Positions 35,164 to 43,300 of a DNA stretch of 64,000 nt are shown piece after piece (the first letter of the stretch is position 1; the number at the start of each line of letters is the position of its first letter). This DNA is from Actinoplanes auranticolor (GTDB lineage Bacteria > Actinomycetota > Actinomycetes > Mycobacteriales > Micromonosporaceae). Below the pieces are notes generated by a model, which had not been told where the DNA came from, did no database searches, and saw only the letters and a list, made by a program, of their open reading frames with translations. The stretch is from positions 1 through 64,000 of the forward strand of contig NZ_BOQL01000026.1 of assembly GCF_018332655.1 (NCBI RefSeq), in the 5' to 3' direction. Both the position numbers and the translations under genes were made by a program.

Positions 35164-36246
35164 TCAGGGGATCAGGGTTGCGGCGTGGCGGCCGGCTGCT
35201 GCCGCTGCTACGAAATAGGCGTGGTCCTCGGTCAGACCTCTGCCCATCGTGGACAGGCGGACCGGGCTTGCCTGCAGAGCTGCGTCCAGGCCGTCGGTCG
35301 CCACGTGCACCAGGCTGTGCAGGGTCGCCAGCGGGGCCAGGGCGTCCTCCACCGCCTTGGCCAGGTCCGTCGGCAGGTCGTCCGGGATCACCAGATCGGC
35401 CGGGACCAGGGCGACCCTGCCGTACGCGGTCAGGCTGTGATGGGAGACGCCGCGGTGCCGGGCGCGGCCGTCGGCGTCCGAGATGCGCAGGGAGCCGACC
35501 GGGTGACCCTGCAGCGCCACGATCGCGTTGACCGCCTCGCCCAGGGCCACACCCGAGAAGCCCCACGGCGTACCCGTGCCGAGGTTGCCCGGGCCCTGCG
35601 CCACGATCGCCACGTCGGCGTTCAGCACGTGCCGGGCGGCCAGCAGGCCGGTGTGCAGGGTGCCGGCCTCCAGGTCGCCGCCGAACGCCTGGCCCGTCGT
35701 CACCGTGCCGGCCAGGTGGTCGCGCAGGCCGTCCAGGGTGCGGGAGAACCAGGCCGGGAGGGCGCCGCCGTCGGTCATCACGTACGCGACCCTGGCCTCC
35801 GGGCGGTCCGCGTGGATGCCGGCCAGCACCGCCGGCAGCGCCGAGTGCAGGTCCGCCGTCACCACCGGCATGCCGTCCAGGCTGTCCGCGGCCGCCATCA
35901 CCTCGCGGTGCGGGGACGCCTCCTCGTCGACGCCCAGCAGGATCGGCTGCAATGGCGTGTAGCGGGCCTTTACCAGGTGGCCCTGGTCGCGGTCGGTGCC
36001 GGCCGAGGGCGGGTCGGGCGGCAGCCGGTCGGGCAGGGCCACCACCAGGGCGTAACCGCCGGTGCCGAGGCCCATGACCAGCGCGCCCACGTTCAGCAGG
36101 ACCCGGTCGCCGGCTTCGGGCGTACCGGTCAGGGCCGGATAGGCCAGCGCCCGCAGGGGACCGTCGTCGGTCGTCACGTCGAGTTCGACGGCGCCGTGCC
36201 ACTCGCGCCGTACCGCGGACACCGTTCCTGATCGCCAGCGCACCAT
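35164..36246 (-). CDS. DUF3866 family protein
   Basis: 360 residues. Typical family features include the opening strand MVRWRSGTVSAVRREW, GDRVLLNVGALVMGLGTGGYA and VAIVAQGPGNLGTGTPWGFSG with the glycines of a nucleotide-like loop, and TDGGALPAWFSRTLDGLRD. It is cytoplasmic, of unknown function. The gene follows the CDF transporter gene with 10 bases between them, so the two are probably cotranscribed. Confidence 0.88.
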   Translation of the reverse strand: MVRWRSGTVSAVRREWHGAVELDVTTDDGPLRALAYPALTGTPEAGDRVLLNVGALVMGLGTGGYALVVALPDRLPPDPPSAGTDRDQGHLVKARYTPLQPILLGVDEEASPHREVMAAADSLDGMPVVTADLHSALPAVLAGIHADRPEARVAYVMTDGGALPAWFSRTLDGLRDHLAGTVTTGQAFGGDLEAGTLHTGLLAARHVLNADVAIVAQGPGNLGTGTPWGFSGVALGEAVNAIVALQGHPVGSLRISDADGRARHRGVSHHSLTAYGRVALVPADLVIPDDLPTDLAKAVEDALAPLATLHSLVHVATDGLDAALQASPVRLSTMGRGLTEDHAYFVAAAAAGRHAATLIP

Positions 36247-36256
36247 GGCGGCGACC

Positions 36257-37363
36257 CTATATGTCCACTCCGCCGTCGCGGTGGTCGCGTGCCGCCCGGC
36301 CGCGCGTCGGGTCCAGGAACACGTACCGGATGCCGGGATAGCGCGACCGCAGCCGCCGCTCCGCCTCGTCGGAGGCGGCCTCGATCTCCGCGCCGCTCAC
36401 CTCGTCGTCGAAGTCCACCTTCGCCGCCACCAGGATCGCGCCCGGGCCGAGCTGCATGGTCAGCAGCGTCGGCACTGCGGTCACCACCGGGATGCCGGCC
36501 AGGTCGTCGGCGATCTGGTTGTGCATGCGCCGCGGCACCGCCCGCCCGACCAGCAGGGACACGTTGGCGCGGGCCAGCACCGTCGCGACCACGAGCAGCA
36601 GCAGGCCGATCGCGATCGAGGCCACCCCGTCCCACAGCTCGGAGCCGGTGATCTGGGACAGCGCGATGCCGGCGGCGGCCAGGATCAGGCCGATCAGCGC
36701 CGCGGCGTCCTCGAAGTAGACAGCCTTGACCGTGGTGTCCGAGGTGAGCCGCAGGAACCGCCGGCGGCTGATGTTCCAGCGCCGGGACTCCCCGGTCACC
36801 TGCCGCTGGGCCTTGAGGAACGACGTGCCCTCGGCCAGGAACGACACCTCGAGCACGACGTACGACACCAGGAACTGGCCGCTGTGCTCGCCGCTGATGA
36901 TGGTCGTCACACCGTGGTAGATCGAGAAGCCGGCGCCGCCGATGAAGGTGAACAGGGCCGCGATGAAGGCCCAGACGAAGCTCTCCTTGCCGTACCCGAA
37001 CGGGTGTTCCTCGTCCGGTTCCTTGGTGCCGCGGCGCAGCGCGACGAACAGGAACACCTCGGTGACCGTGTCGGCGAGCGAGTGCGCGGCCTCGGACAGC
37101 ATGGCCGCCGACCCCGAGAGCATGCCCGCGACCAGCTTGGCGGCGGCGATGGCCAGGTTGGCCAGGCCGGCGACGACGACGGTGCCGACGCTCTCGTTGC
37201 CCTTGTCATCGGACGATCCCGCCGGGCTGGTGGGCTCGGCCGGTGCGGGCAGGGCCGAGCCGCCGGCGACGCCGGCCGGCAGGTGGTCATCGGGCTCGGT
37301 GAGCGGGGGTCCGGCGGTGGGGGTCTGCTCTGGCACGCGTGCGGGTTTCCCCTCGGCGGTCAC
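36257..37363 (-). CDS. Cation diffusion facilitator (CDF) metal exporter
   Basis: 368 residues. The first 48 residues are a Pro-rich, disordered tail. Six helices follow, with the metal-site helix SEAAHSLADTVTEV (His/Asp of the CDF tetrad) and helix 5 YFEDAAALIGLILAA (Asp site), then a cytosolic C-terminal domain with PGIRYVFLDPTRG. Substrate may be zinc, cobalt or iron. The start GTG 37363 has TGAGGT upstream; a later GTG at 37336 is possible. Confidence 0.87.
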   Translation of the reverse strand: MTAEGKPARVPEQTPTAGPPLTEPDDHLPAGVAGGSALPAPAEPTSPAGSSDDKGNESVGTVVVAGLANLAIAAAKLVAGMLSGSAAMLSEAAHSLADTVTEVFLFVALRRGTKEPDEEHPFGYGKESFVWAFIAALFTFIGGAGFSIYHGVTTIISGEHSGQFLVSYVVLEVSFLAEGTSFLKAQRQVTGESRRWNISRRRFLRLTSDTTVKAVYFEDAAALIGLILAAAGIALSQITGSELWDGVASIAIGLLLLVVATVLARANVSLLVGRAVPRRMHNQIADDLAGIPVVTAVPTLLTMQLGPGAILVAAKVDFDDEVSGAEIEAASDEAERRLRSRYPGIRYVFLDPTRGRAARDHRDGGVDI

Positions 37364-37413
37364 GAATAACCTCAGCGGGGCTTCCGGCTGCCGCCATCCG
37401 GCGTCGTTGCTGC

Positions 37414-37427
37414 TAGCGTTTCCTCTC
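37414..37427 (+). promoter_or_regulatory. Leaderless-type promoter of pafB
   Basis: GCTGCTAGCGTTT with -10 TAGCGT at 37414-37419 lies eight bases before the GTG start of pafB. No ribosome site is present, so the mRNA may be leaderless. The core resembles the arc and pafA promoters. Confidence 0.55.
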
Positions 37428-38423
37428 GTGTCGCGGACCCGCACCGAGCGCCTGGTGAACCTGGTGATCTGTCTGCTGTCCACGCGACGGTTCCTGACCG
37501 CCGCGCAGATCGCCGCGACCGTGCCCGGGTACGAGCACGACCCGGAGGATCCGCGCGACCACGAGGCGTTCCAGCGCAAGTTCGAACGCGACAAGGCCGA
37601 GCTGCGCGAGCTGGGCGTGCCGCTGGAGACCGGCCTGGCCAGCGCCTTCGACACCGAGTCGGGTTACCGGATCGCCCACCGCGAGTACGCCCTGCCGGAC
37701 ATCCCGCTCGAACCGGACGAGGCCGCCGCCGTCGGCATCGCCGCCCGCCTCTGGCAGCACGCCGGTCTCGCCGCCGCTGCCTCCTCCGGCCTGGCCAAGC
37801 TGCGCGCCGCTGGCGTCGAGGTCGACCCGCAGGCCACCCTCGGCATGGAGCCGGTGATGACCGTGGACCCGGCGTTCGGGCCGCTCACCGCCGCCGCCCG
37901 GGCCCGCCGCGCGGTCACCTTCTCCTACCGCGTGCCCGAGGTCGACGAGCCCTCCACCCGCCGGCTGCAGCCGTGGGGCGTGGTCTGCTGGCAGGGCCGC
38001 TGGTACGTCGTCGGCCACGACCGGGACCGCCGCGCCACCCGCTGCTTCCGGCTGTCGCGCATCGTCGGCGCGGTCCGCCCGGTCGGCACCGAGGGCGCGT
38101 TCACCCCGCCCGAGAACGTCGACCTGATCAGCCACGTCGCCCGCTGGTCCGGGCCCGTCGAGCGCAACGGGCGGGCCACGGTGCTCGTGCAGCCCGGCCG
38201 GGCCGCGGGGCTGCGCCGGCTGGCCATCGAGACCGTGCCCGGTCCCGACGGTGACCGCCTGACCATCCCGTACTCCGACGTCGAGTGGCTGGCCTCGCGG
38301 CTGGTCGGCTACGGCGCCGAGGTGCGCGCGGACGGGCCGCCGGAGCTCCGCGACGCCGTCATCCAGCAGCTCAAGGAGGTCGTGGCGCGCCACGAGCGGG
38401 TGCGGCCCGCGGTGCTGCGATGA
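37428..38423 (+). CDS. pafB: WYL-domain regulator PafB
   Basis: 331 residues. Winged helix at the N-terminus (SRTRTERLVNLVICLLSTRR), then a WYL domain centred on GVVCWQGRWYVVGHDRDRRATR with the conserved Arg and Tyr positions. A C-terminal extension region is WLASRLVGYGAEV. With PafC it forms the LexA/RecA-independent DNA-damage transcription activator of actinobacteria. GTG start. Overlaps pafC by four bases. Confidence 0.93.
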   Translation: MSRTRTERLVNLVICLLSTRRFLTAAQIAATVPGYEHDPEDPRDHEAFQRKFERDKAELRELGVPLETGLASAFDTESGYRIAHREYALPDIPLEPDEAAAVGIAARLWQHAGLAAAASSGLAKLRAAGVEVDPQATLGMEPVMTVDPAFGPLTAAARARRAVTFSYRVPEVDEPSTRRLQPWGVVCWQGRWYVVGHDRDRRATRCFRLSRIVGAVRPVGTEGAFTPPENVDLISHVARWSGPVERNGRATVLVQPGRAAGLRRLAIETVPGPDGDRLTIPYSDVEWLASRLVGYGAEVRADGPPELRDAVIQQLKEVVARHERVRPAVLR

Positions 38424-39406
38424 CCCCTCAACCCCGTACCCGGGAGAACAAGGCCTCCGCCGACCGCCTGGGCCGGCTGCTCAACCTGGTGCCCTATCTG
38501 CTGGCCCGGCCCGGGATCCTGGTCGCGGAAGCGGCCGCGGCCTTCGGGATCACCGAGCGGCAGCTGCGTGAGGACCTCGAGCTGCTCTGGGTCTGCGGGC
38601 TGCCGGGGTACGGCCCCGGCGACCTGATCGACATGGCGCTGGACGGCGACCGGGTGACGATCACCTACGACGCGGGCATCGACCGGCCGCTGCGGCTCAA
38701 CCCGGACGAGGCTCTCGCCCTGGTCGTGGCCCTGCGGATGCTGGCCGAGACGCCGGGCACCGGGTCGCGCGACGCCGTCGAACGGGCCCTGGCCAAGATC
38801 GAGAACGCGGCCGGTGACGTGGCGGACACCCCGGTCGCGGTGCGGTTGCCGGCTGACAACGAACGGGTCGACGCGATCCGCGGGGTCGTCGAGCGCCGTC
38901 ACGCGATGCGCCTGACCTACTACACGCCGGCCCGGGACGAGACCACCGACCGGGTGGTCGACCCGATGCGGATGCTCATGGTCGGCCCCCGGGCGTACCT
39001 GGAGGCCTGGTGCCGCCGCGCCGAGGGCACCCGGCTGTTCCGGGTGGACCGCATCGACGCCTTCACCGAGCTGGACGAGCCGTCGGCCCCGCCGGCGCAG
39101 GCGGTGCCGCACGACGTCAGCGACGGCGTGTTCCATCCGTCGCCGGACCTGCCCCTGGTCACGCTGCGGGTGGGCCGGGGCAGCCGGTGGATCACCGAGT
39201 ACTACCCGTGCGAGGACGTGCGGCGCGACGGCGACGAGTGGATCGTCACGATGCGCGTCACCGATCTGGGCTGGGCGCAGCGGCTGCTGCTGGGCCTGGG
39301 CCCGGACGTGACGGTGGTCGGCCCGGTCGAGCTGGTGGACCGGATCCGCGAACAGGCCGCGACCGCGCTGGACCAGTACGCGGCGACCCCACCGGTCACC
39401 GCCTAA
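38420..39406 (+). CDS. pafC: WYL-domain regulator PafC
   Basis: 328 residues with the same architecture as PafB: helix-turn-helix RLGRLLNLVPYLLARPGILV to FGITERQLREDLELL, WYL domain around MRLTYYTPARDET and PRAYLEAWCRRAEGTRLFR, and a C-terminal domain. The gene starts inside the pafB stop, so a balanced PafBC complex is expected. The WYL domain binds a nucleic acid ligand formed on DNA damage in the studied homologue. Confidence 0.93.
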   Translation: MTPQPRTRENKASADRLGRLLNLVPYLLARPGILVAEAAAAFGITERQLREDLELLWVCGLPGYGPGDLIDMALDGDRVTITYDAGIDRPLRLNPDEALALVVALRMLAETPGTGSRDAVERALAKIENAAGDVADTPVAVRLPADNERVDAIRGVVERRHAMRLTYYTPARDETTDRVVDPMRMLMVGPRAYLEAWCRRAEGTRLFRVDRIDAFTELDEPSAPPAQAVPHDVSDGVFHPSPDLPLVTLRVGRGSRWITEYYPCEDVRRDGDEWIVTMRVTDLGWAQRLLLGLGPDVTVVGPVELVDRIREQAATALDQYAATPPVTA

Positions 39407-39416
39407 GCTGTCCGCC

Positions 39417-39689
39417 ATGGTGAAGTGGATCGTGATCGCCGTGGTGGCGCTCGCCCTGGTCGTTCTGGTCGTGGCCGTGTTCTCCGTGCTGAACAGGCTC
39501 AACGGGCTGGACCGGGCGGCGCGGCGGCTGCAGCTGCGGCAGGCCGAGGCGATGAAGCTCCAGCAGGGCGCCGTCGTGCTCGAGGAGTCCGTGGCCGGCC
39601 TGCAGCAACGTGCCGAGATCATGCAGGCCCAGCTCGCGGTGATCAAGGCCGGGCGGGGCGCCTCGGACGGGAAACACGCCTTAAAGTAG
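39417..39689 (+). CDS. Small membrane-anchored coiled-coil protein
   Basis: 90 residues. An N-terminal hydrophobic helix (residues 3-25) is followed by an amphipathic coiled-coil-like segment (RAARRLQLRQAEAMKLQQGA and on). It starts 10 bases after pafC. It is common in this place in Micromonosporaceae, between pafC and tatA, but its role is unknown. Confidence 0.65.
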   Translation: MVKWIVIAVVALALVVLVVAVFSVLNRLNGLDRAARRLQLRQAEAMKLQQGAVVLEESVAGLQQRAEIMQAQLAVIKAGRGASDGKHALK

Positions 39690-39854
39690 GTCTGATCCGG
39701 GTGGTAGCGTGCGGCGTTCCCCGCGCGTTGTCCGAAAATTCCTCGGCCGGGATCGCAATCAAACAGCTCCGGCAGGGGCCGCTCTCAGCAACCACACGTA
39801 CGATGGACCCCGCATCACCCGTCAGGACCCTGATCCGATCGACTGGAGTTATCC

Positions 39855-40217
39855 ATGGGCGCCCTCAAGCCGTGGCACATCGCCATCTTCGTCGTCGTCC
39901 TCGTGCTGTTGTTCGGTGCGAAGCGGCTGCCGGACGCCGCGAGGTCGCTCGGCCGGTCGCTGCGGATCATCAAGGCCGAGACCAAGGGCCTGGTCGACGA
40001 CAACGACAACGTCGCCGAGAAGGCCGAGCCGCCGTACTCGCGCCAGCCGCTGCACCCCACCGAGATCCACCAGCCGGGGCAGCCGGGCTACCAGCAGGCG
40101 CCGCCCCCGGGCTACCAGCAGCCGGGCTACCAGCAGCCCAACGGCCAGCAGTACCCGCCGCAGCAGCCGCCGGCCCAGCCGTACGTGGACCCGGTGCAGC
40201 GCACGAACGACCGCTGA
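39855..40217 (+). CDS. tatA: Sec-independent translocase subunit TatA
   Basis: 120 residues. The transmembrane helix [20 protein letters not shown] with the FGAKRLPD hinge is the TatA signature, followed by an amphipathic helix and a long Gln/Pro/Tyr-rich tail containing PGYQQ-type repeats (residues about 75-105). It forms the pore part of the twin-arginine export system. The ribosome site is GGAG, 6 bases before the ATG. Confidence 0.95.
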   Translation: MGALKPWHIAIFVVVLVLLFGAKRLPDAARSLGRSLRIIKAETKGLVDDNDNVAEKAEPPYSRQPLHPTEIHQPGQPGYQQAPPPGYQQPGYQQPNGQQYPPQQPPAQPYVDPVQRTNDR

Positions 40218-40220
40218 CCC

Positions 40221-41174
40221 ATGGTGGCCCTCTCCCTGCGCCGTAAGAAGGGCCCGAGCAAGTTCGAGCAGGCCTCCGACGGCTCGATGACCCTGATCGA
40301 GCACGTTCGCGAGCTGCGGAACAGGCTCTTCTGGGCGGCGCTCGGCATCGTCGCCGGCCTCATCGTCGGCTTCATCGTCTCGCAATGGGTGTTCAACCTG
40401 CTGTCGGGCCCGTACTGCGCCCTGCCCAGCTCGAACATCGCGGGCGAGTGCAAGTTCCTCGTGCTCGGCGTCGCGGACACGCTCATCCTGCGACTCAAGA
40501 TCGCCCTGTGGGTCGGCCTGATCGTCGGCGGGCCGGTCTGGCTCTACCAGCTGTGGGCGTTCATCGCTCCCGGCCTGCACCGGCACGAGCGCAAGTGGGC
40601 CTACGTCTTCGTGGCGATCGCCGCGCCGCTGTTCGCCGGCGGTGCCGTGCTGGCCTTCTTCGTGGTCCAGCACAGCCTGGCCTTCATCATGCAGGCCGGT
40701 GTCATCGGTGACACCACCCAGCTCGAGGTGACGTCCTACATCGGCTTCGTGACCAGCATGATCATGCTGTTCGGCGTGGCCTTCGAGTTCCCGCTGGTCC
40801 TGCTGATGCTCAACTTCACCGGCGTGGTCACCGCCAAGAGGCTGATGAGCTGGTGGCGGATCGTGGTCCTGCTGTCGTTCGGCTTCGCCGCCATCGCCAC
40901 ACCCGACCCCGGACCCTTCGGCATGACGCTGCTCGCCGCCTGCCTGGTGGTGCTCTACCTCATCGCCGTGGGCGTGGCCGCGCTCAACGATAAGCGCAAG
41001 GGCCGGGGCAAGGAGATCTACGCGGGCCTGGACGACGACGAGATCTCGCCGATCGAGGACGATCGCGATCCGGTCACCGCGGGCAGCCGGGTCGAGTCCA
41101 TCGCACCGGTCGAGACACCGGAGCCCGTGTCGAAACCGTTGCCGCTGTCGAGCCGCTTCGACGACATGACCTGA
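40221..41174 (+). CDS. tatC: Sec-independent translocase subunit TatC
   Basis: 317 residues and six predicted transmembrane helices. The conserved start is MTLIEHVRELRNRLFWA (arginine-loop and signal-peptide binding), and PVWLYQLWAFIAPGLHRHER and FGVAFEFPLVLLMLNF are diagnostic. The C-terminal tail is long, acidic and cytoplasmic. It recognises twin-arginine signal peptides. It lies three bases after tatA, in the same operon. Confidence 0.97.
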   Translation: MVALSLRRKKGPSKFEQASDGSMTLIEHVRELRNRLFWAALGIVAGLIVGFIVSQWVFNLLSGPYCALPSSNIAGECKFLVLGVADTLILRLKIALWVGLIVGGPVWLYQLWAFIAPGLHRHERKWAYVFVAIAAPLFAGGAVLAFFVVQHSLAFIMQAGVIGDTTQLEVTSYIGFVTSMIMLFGVAFEFPLVLLMLNFTGVVTAKRLMSWWRIVVLLSFGFAAIATPDPGPFGMTLLAACLVVLYLIAVGVAALNDKRKGRGKEIYAGLDDDEISPIEDDRDPVTAGSRVESIAPVETPEPVSKPLPLSSRFDDMT

Positions 41175-41198
41175 CCGGGCAGCCGGTAGCCTCCGGCT

Positions 41199-42098
41199 GT
41201 GACGAGCGACGACATCGCGGTGCTGGCCAACCCCCGGGCGGGGCGCGGCCGGCACCGCGGTCTGCTTCCCGGGGTCCTGGAACGCCTGGGCGCCTCCGGC
41301 CGCAGCGTCCGGCTGCTCAGCGCGGACAGCGCCGAGGACGCCGAGAAGGCCTGCCACCGGGCCGTCGCCGAGGGCATCGGCGCGCTGGTCGCCGTCGGCG
41401 GGGACGGCACCGTGCACCGGGCCGTCCAGGCAGTGGCCGGCAGCCGGGTCGGCTTCGGCGTCGTGCCCGCGGGCACCGGCAACGACTTCGCCGCGGGCAC
41501 CGGGGTGCCCGCCGACCCGATGACAGCCGCGACCGCCATCGCGCACGCGGTCCGCGACGGGCACGCCACCCCGGTCGACCTCGCCCGCGTCACCACCGGC
41601 CAGGGCGACGTCCGCTGGTACGGCGCGGTACTGGCCGCCGGTTTCGACGCGATCGTCAACGAACGGGCCAACCGGATGCGCTGGCCCCGCGGCCCGCGCC
41701 GCTACGACCTGGCCATCGTGCTGGAGATGGCCCGGCTGCGCCCGCGCCGCTACCGCCTCGAGCTCGACGGCGTCGACCGCAGCTTCACCGGCGTCCTGGT
41801 GGCGGTGGGCAACTGCCGCAGCTACGGCGGTGGCATGCTGATCTGCCCGGACGCCGACCCCACCGACGGCCTGCTCGACGTGGTGGTCGCGGCCCCGCTG
41901 GGCCGCGGCGCCATGGTCCGGCTCAAGCCGCGCCTGCGCCGCGGCACGCACGTCACCGACCCGCGGGTCGGCAGCTACCGCGCCCGGGAGATCCGGATCG
42001 GGGCGCCGGACATCATCGGGTACGCGGACGGGGAACGCGTCGCCGCCCTGCCGCTCGTGATCAGCTGCGAGCCGGGTGCGGTCCGGTTGTTGCGGTGA
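41199..42098 (+). CDS. Diacylglycerol kinase-family lipid kinase
   Basis: 299 residues, GTG start. Motifs VLANPRAGRGRHRGL, VAVGGDGTVHRAVQA and PAGTGNDFAAGTG are the nucleotide and substrate motifs of the DagK/LCB5 family, with a later YGGGMLICPDADPTDGLLDVV. It likely phosphorylates diacylglycerol or another lipid. It is 24 bases after tatC and probably cotranscribed. Confidence 0.92.
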   Translation: MTSDDIAVLANPRAGRGRHRGLLPGVLERLGASGRSVRLLSADSAEDAEKACHRAVAEGIGALVAVGGDGTVHRAVQAVAGSRVGFGVVPAGTGNDFAAGTGVPADPMTAATAIAHAVRDGHATPVDLARVTTGQGDVRWYGAVLAAGFDAIVNERANRMRWPRGPRRYDLAIVLEMARLRPRRYRLELDGVDRSFTGVLVAVGNCRSYGGGMLICPDADPTDGLLDVVVAAPLGRGAMVRLKPRLRRGTHVTDPRVGSYRAREIRIGAPDIIGYADGERVAALPLVISCEPGAVRLLR

Positions 42099-42166
42099 CT
42101 ACGGCGTCAGCAGCCGCCCGCTCAGGCCGAACGGACAGGTGAAGCCACAGATCATCGGGAGGCAGC

Positions 42167-42361
42167 ATGTCGATCGGTTCGCTGAGCTCGAGCACCGTGT
42201 CCACCGCGACGCTGGCCTCGGCCGACACGGCGGGGCAGGCCACGAAGGCCCGGGAAGCCGAGTCGCCGACGATCGCCGACCACGTGGCCGCGGCGGACAC
42301 GCAGGAGCCGATCCGCAGCGTCTCGACGACGCTCGGCACGCTGGTCGACACCTACCTCTGA
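42167..42361 (+). CDS. Small protein with strong ribosome site
   Basis: 64 residues, Ser/Thr/Ala-rich, no Cys. The ATG is preceded by GGGAGG at a good spacing. Composition suggests a disordered or surface-like protein. It might be similar to the YjfB-like 'putative motility' small proteins, but I cannot confirm this. The position after the DagK gene and before a palindrome fits a real gene. Confidence 0.4.
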   Translation: MSIGSLSSSTVSTATLASADTAGQATKAREAESPTIADHVAAADTQEPIRSVSTTLGTLVDTYL

Positions 42362-42419
42362 CCGCACCGGCCGGCTGACCGCGCCGCATTGCTGTTCGTT
42401 CCGGCTGCGCTGGTGGCGC

Positions 42420-42441
42420 TCGCCCGGCGCGCGCCGGGCGA
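42420..42441. terminator. 22-bp perfect palindrome
   Basis: TCGCCCGGCGC followed directly by GCGCCGGGCGA lies between convergent genes (small protein on plus, HAD gene on minus). As RNA it can form a 9-bp stem with a 4-base loop on either strand, so it may act as a bidirectional terminator. Confidence 0.6.
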
Positions 42442-42467
42442 ATGCCGCTGCTGGCGGTTGGCCGGGG

Positions 42468-43214
42468 TCAGACGGGGCAGCCGGCCAGGGCGAGCGTCGC
42501 TCCCAGGCCGTTGGTGCGGCCCGGCTCGGCCGCCGGCAGGACGAGCGCCGCGCAGCCCGCCTGGACCGCGCCCGCGTCGGCCGGGCTGTCGCCCACCATC
42601 AGCGTGCGTTCCGGGTCGGCACCGAGCATCCCGCAGGCGCGCAGGAAGATCGCCGGGTCCGGCTTCGTGCGGCCCACCTCGTACGACAGGGCGAACGCGT
42701 CCACCAGCTCCGCCAGTCCCCACGCGGCGAAGTGCGGGCGGATGTCGAAGCCGATGTTGCTGACCACCGCCACCTTGATGCCCGAGTCGTGCAGGGTGCG
42801 CAGGGTGGGCTCGGTGTCGGCGTACGGCAGCCAGCCCTGCGGGCCCAGCAACCGCTCGTAGAGGGCGTCGGCGAGGCCCTCCACGTCCGTGCTGACGGTG
42901 GCGGCCAGACCCGTGTAGGCGGCACGGTGGCTGTGTTCGTACAGGTCGCGGTCTGCCCAGTGCTCCGCCAGGTGCAGCGGCACCCGGTAGGGCAGCGGCC
43001 CGCCGGCCCGCCCGGCGGTGACCAGGCGGTCGGCCAGGATCGTGGCCCGGCCGCGGTCCAGCTCCCGCCCGCAGGCCGCGGCCGCGGCGAGCACCCAGGC
43101 CACCGGCTCCTCGACCTGCGCGAGGGTGCCGTGGAAGTCGAAGAGCACCGCGTCGACCTGGCGGCGCGACGGGAAGGCAGTCGATTCGGCGGCATCCGGC
43201 ACGCCGTGCACCAT
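42468..43214 (-). CDS. HAD-superfamily hydrolase
   Basis: 248 residues. Motif I is AVLFDFHGTLAQVEEP, motif II VAVVSNIGFDIRP, motif III Lys in EVGRTKPDPAIF, and motif IV MVGDSPADAGAV. All catalytic residues are intact. Substrate unknown. The start ATG at 43214 gives the best N-terminus; the frame extends to 43283. Divergent from helY. Confidence 0.82.
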   Translation of the reverse strand: MVHGVPDAAESTAFPSRRQVDAVLFDFHGTLAQVEEPVAWVLAAAAACGRELDRGRATILADRLVTAGRAGGPLPYRVPLHLAEHWADRDLYEHSHRAAYTGLAATVSTDVEGLADALYERLLGPQGWLPYADTEPTLRTLHDSGIKVAVVSNIGFDIRPHFAAWGLAELVDAFALSYEVGRTKPDPAIFLRACGMLGADPERTLMVGDSPADAGAVQAGCAALVLPAAEPGRTNGLGATLALAGCPV

Positions 43215-43300
43215 ACCCAGCGCCCGCGACGCAACTGTCGGCAACCGCCTGGCGGGGCATGACCGTCGTTGTGTCACAGGCAAGCATTAGCCTTGTGGTC

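Noticed and set aside
34846..35190. CRISPR array
   Set aside because: The repeats are contiguous 15-bp and 27-28-bp units without unique spacers of uniform length, and no cas gene is present.
39849..41951. 700-residue minus-strand ORF across tatA, tatC and the DagK-like gene
   Set aside because: It is antisense to three recognised genes and its composition (Arg, His, Gln, Asp) is typical of shadow frames.
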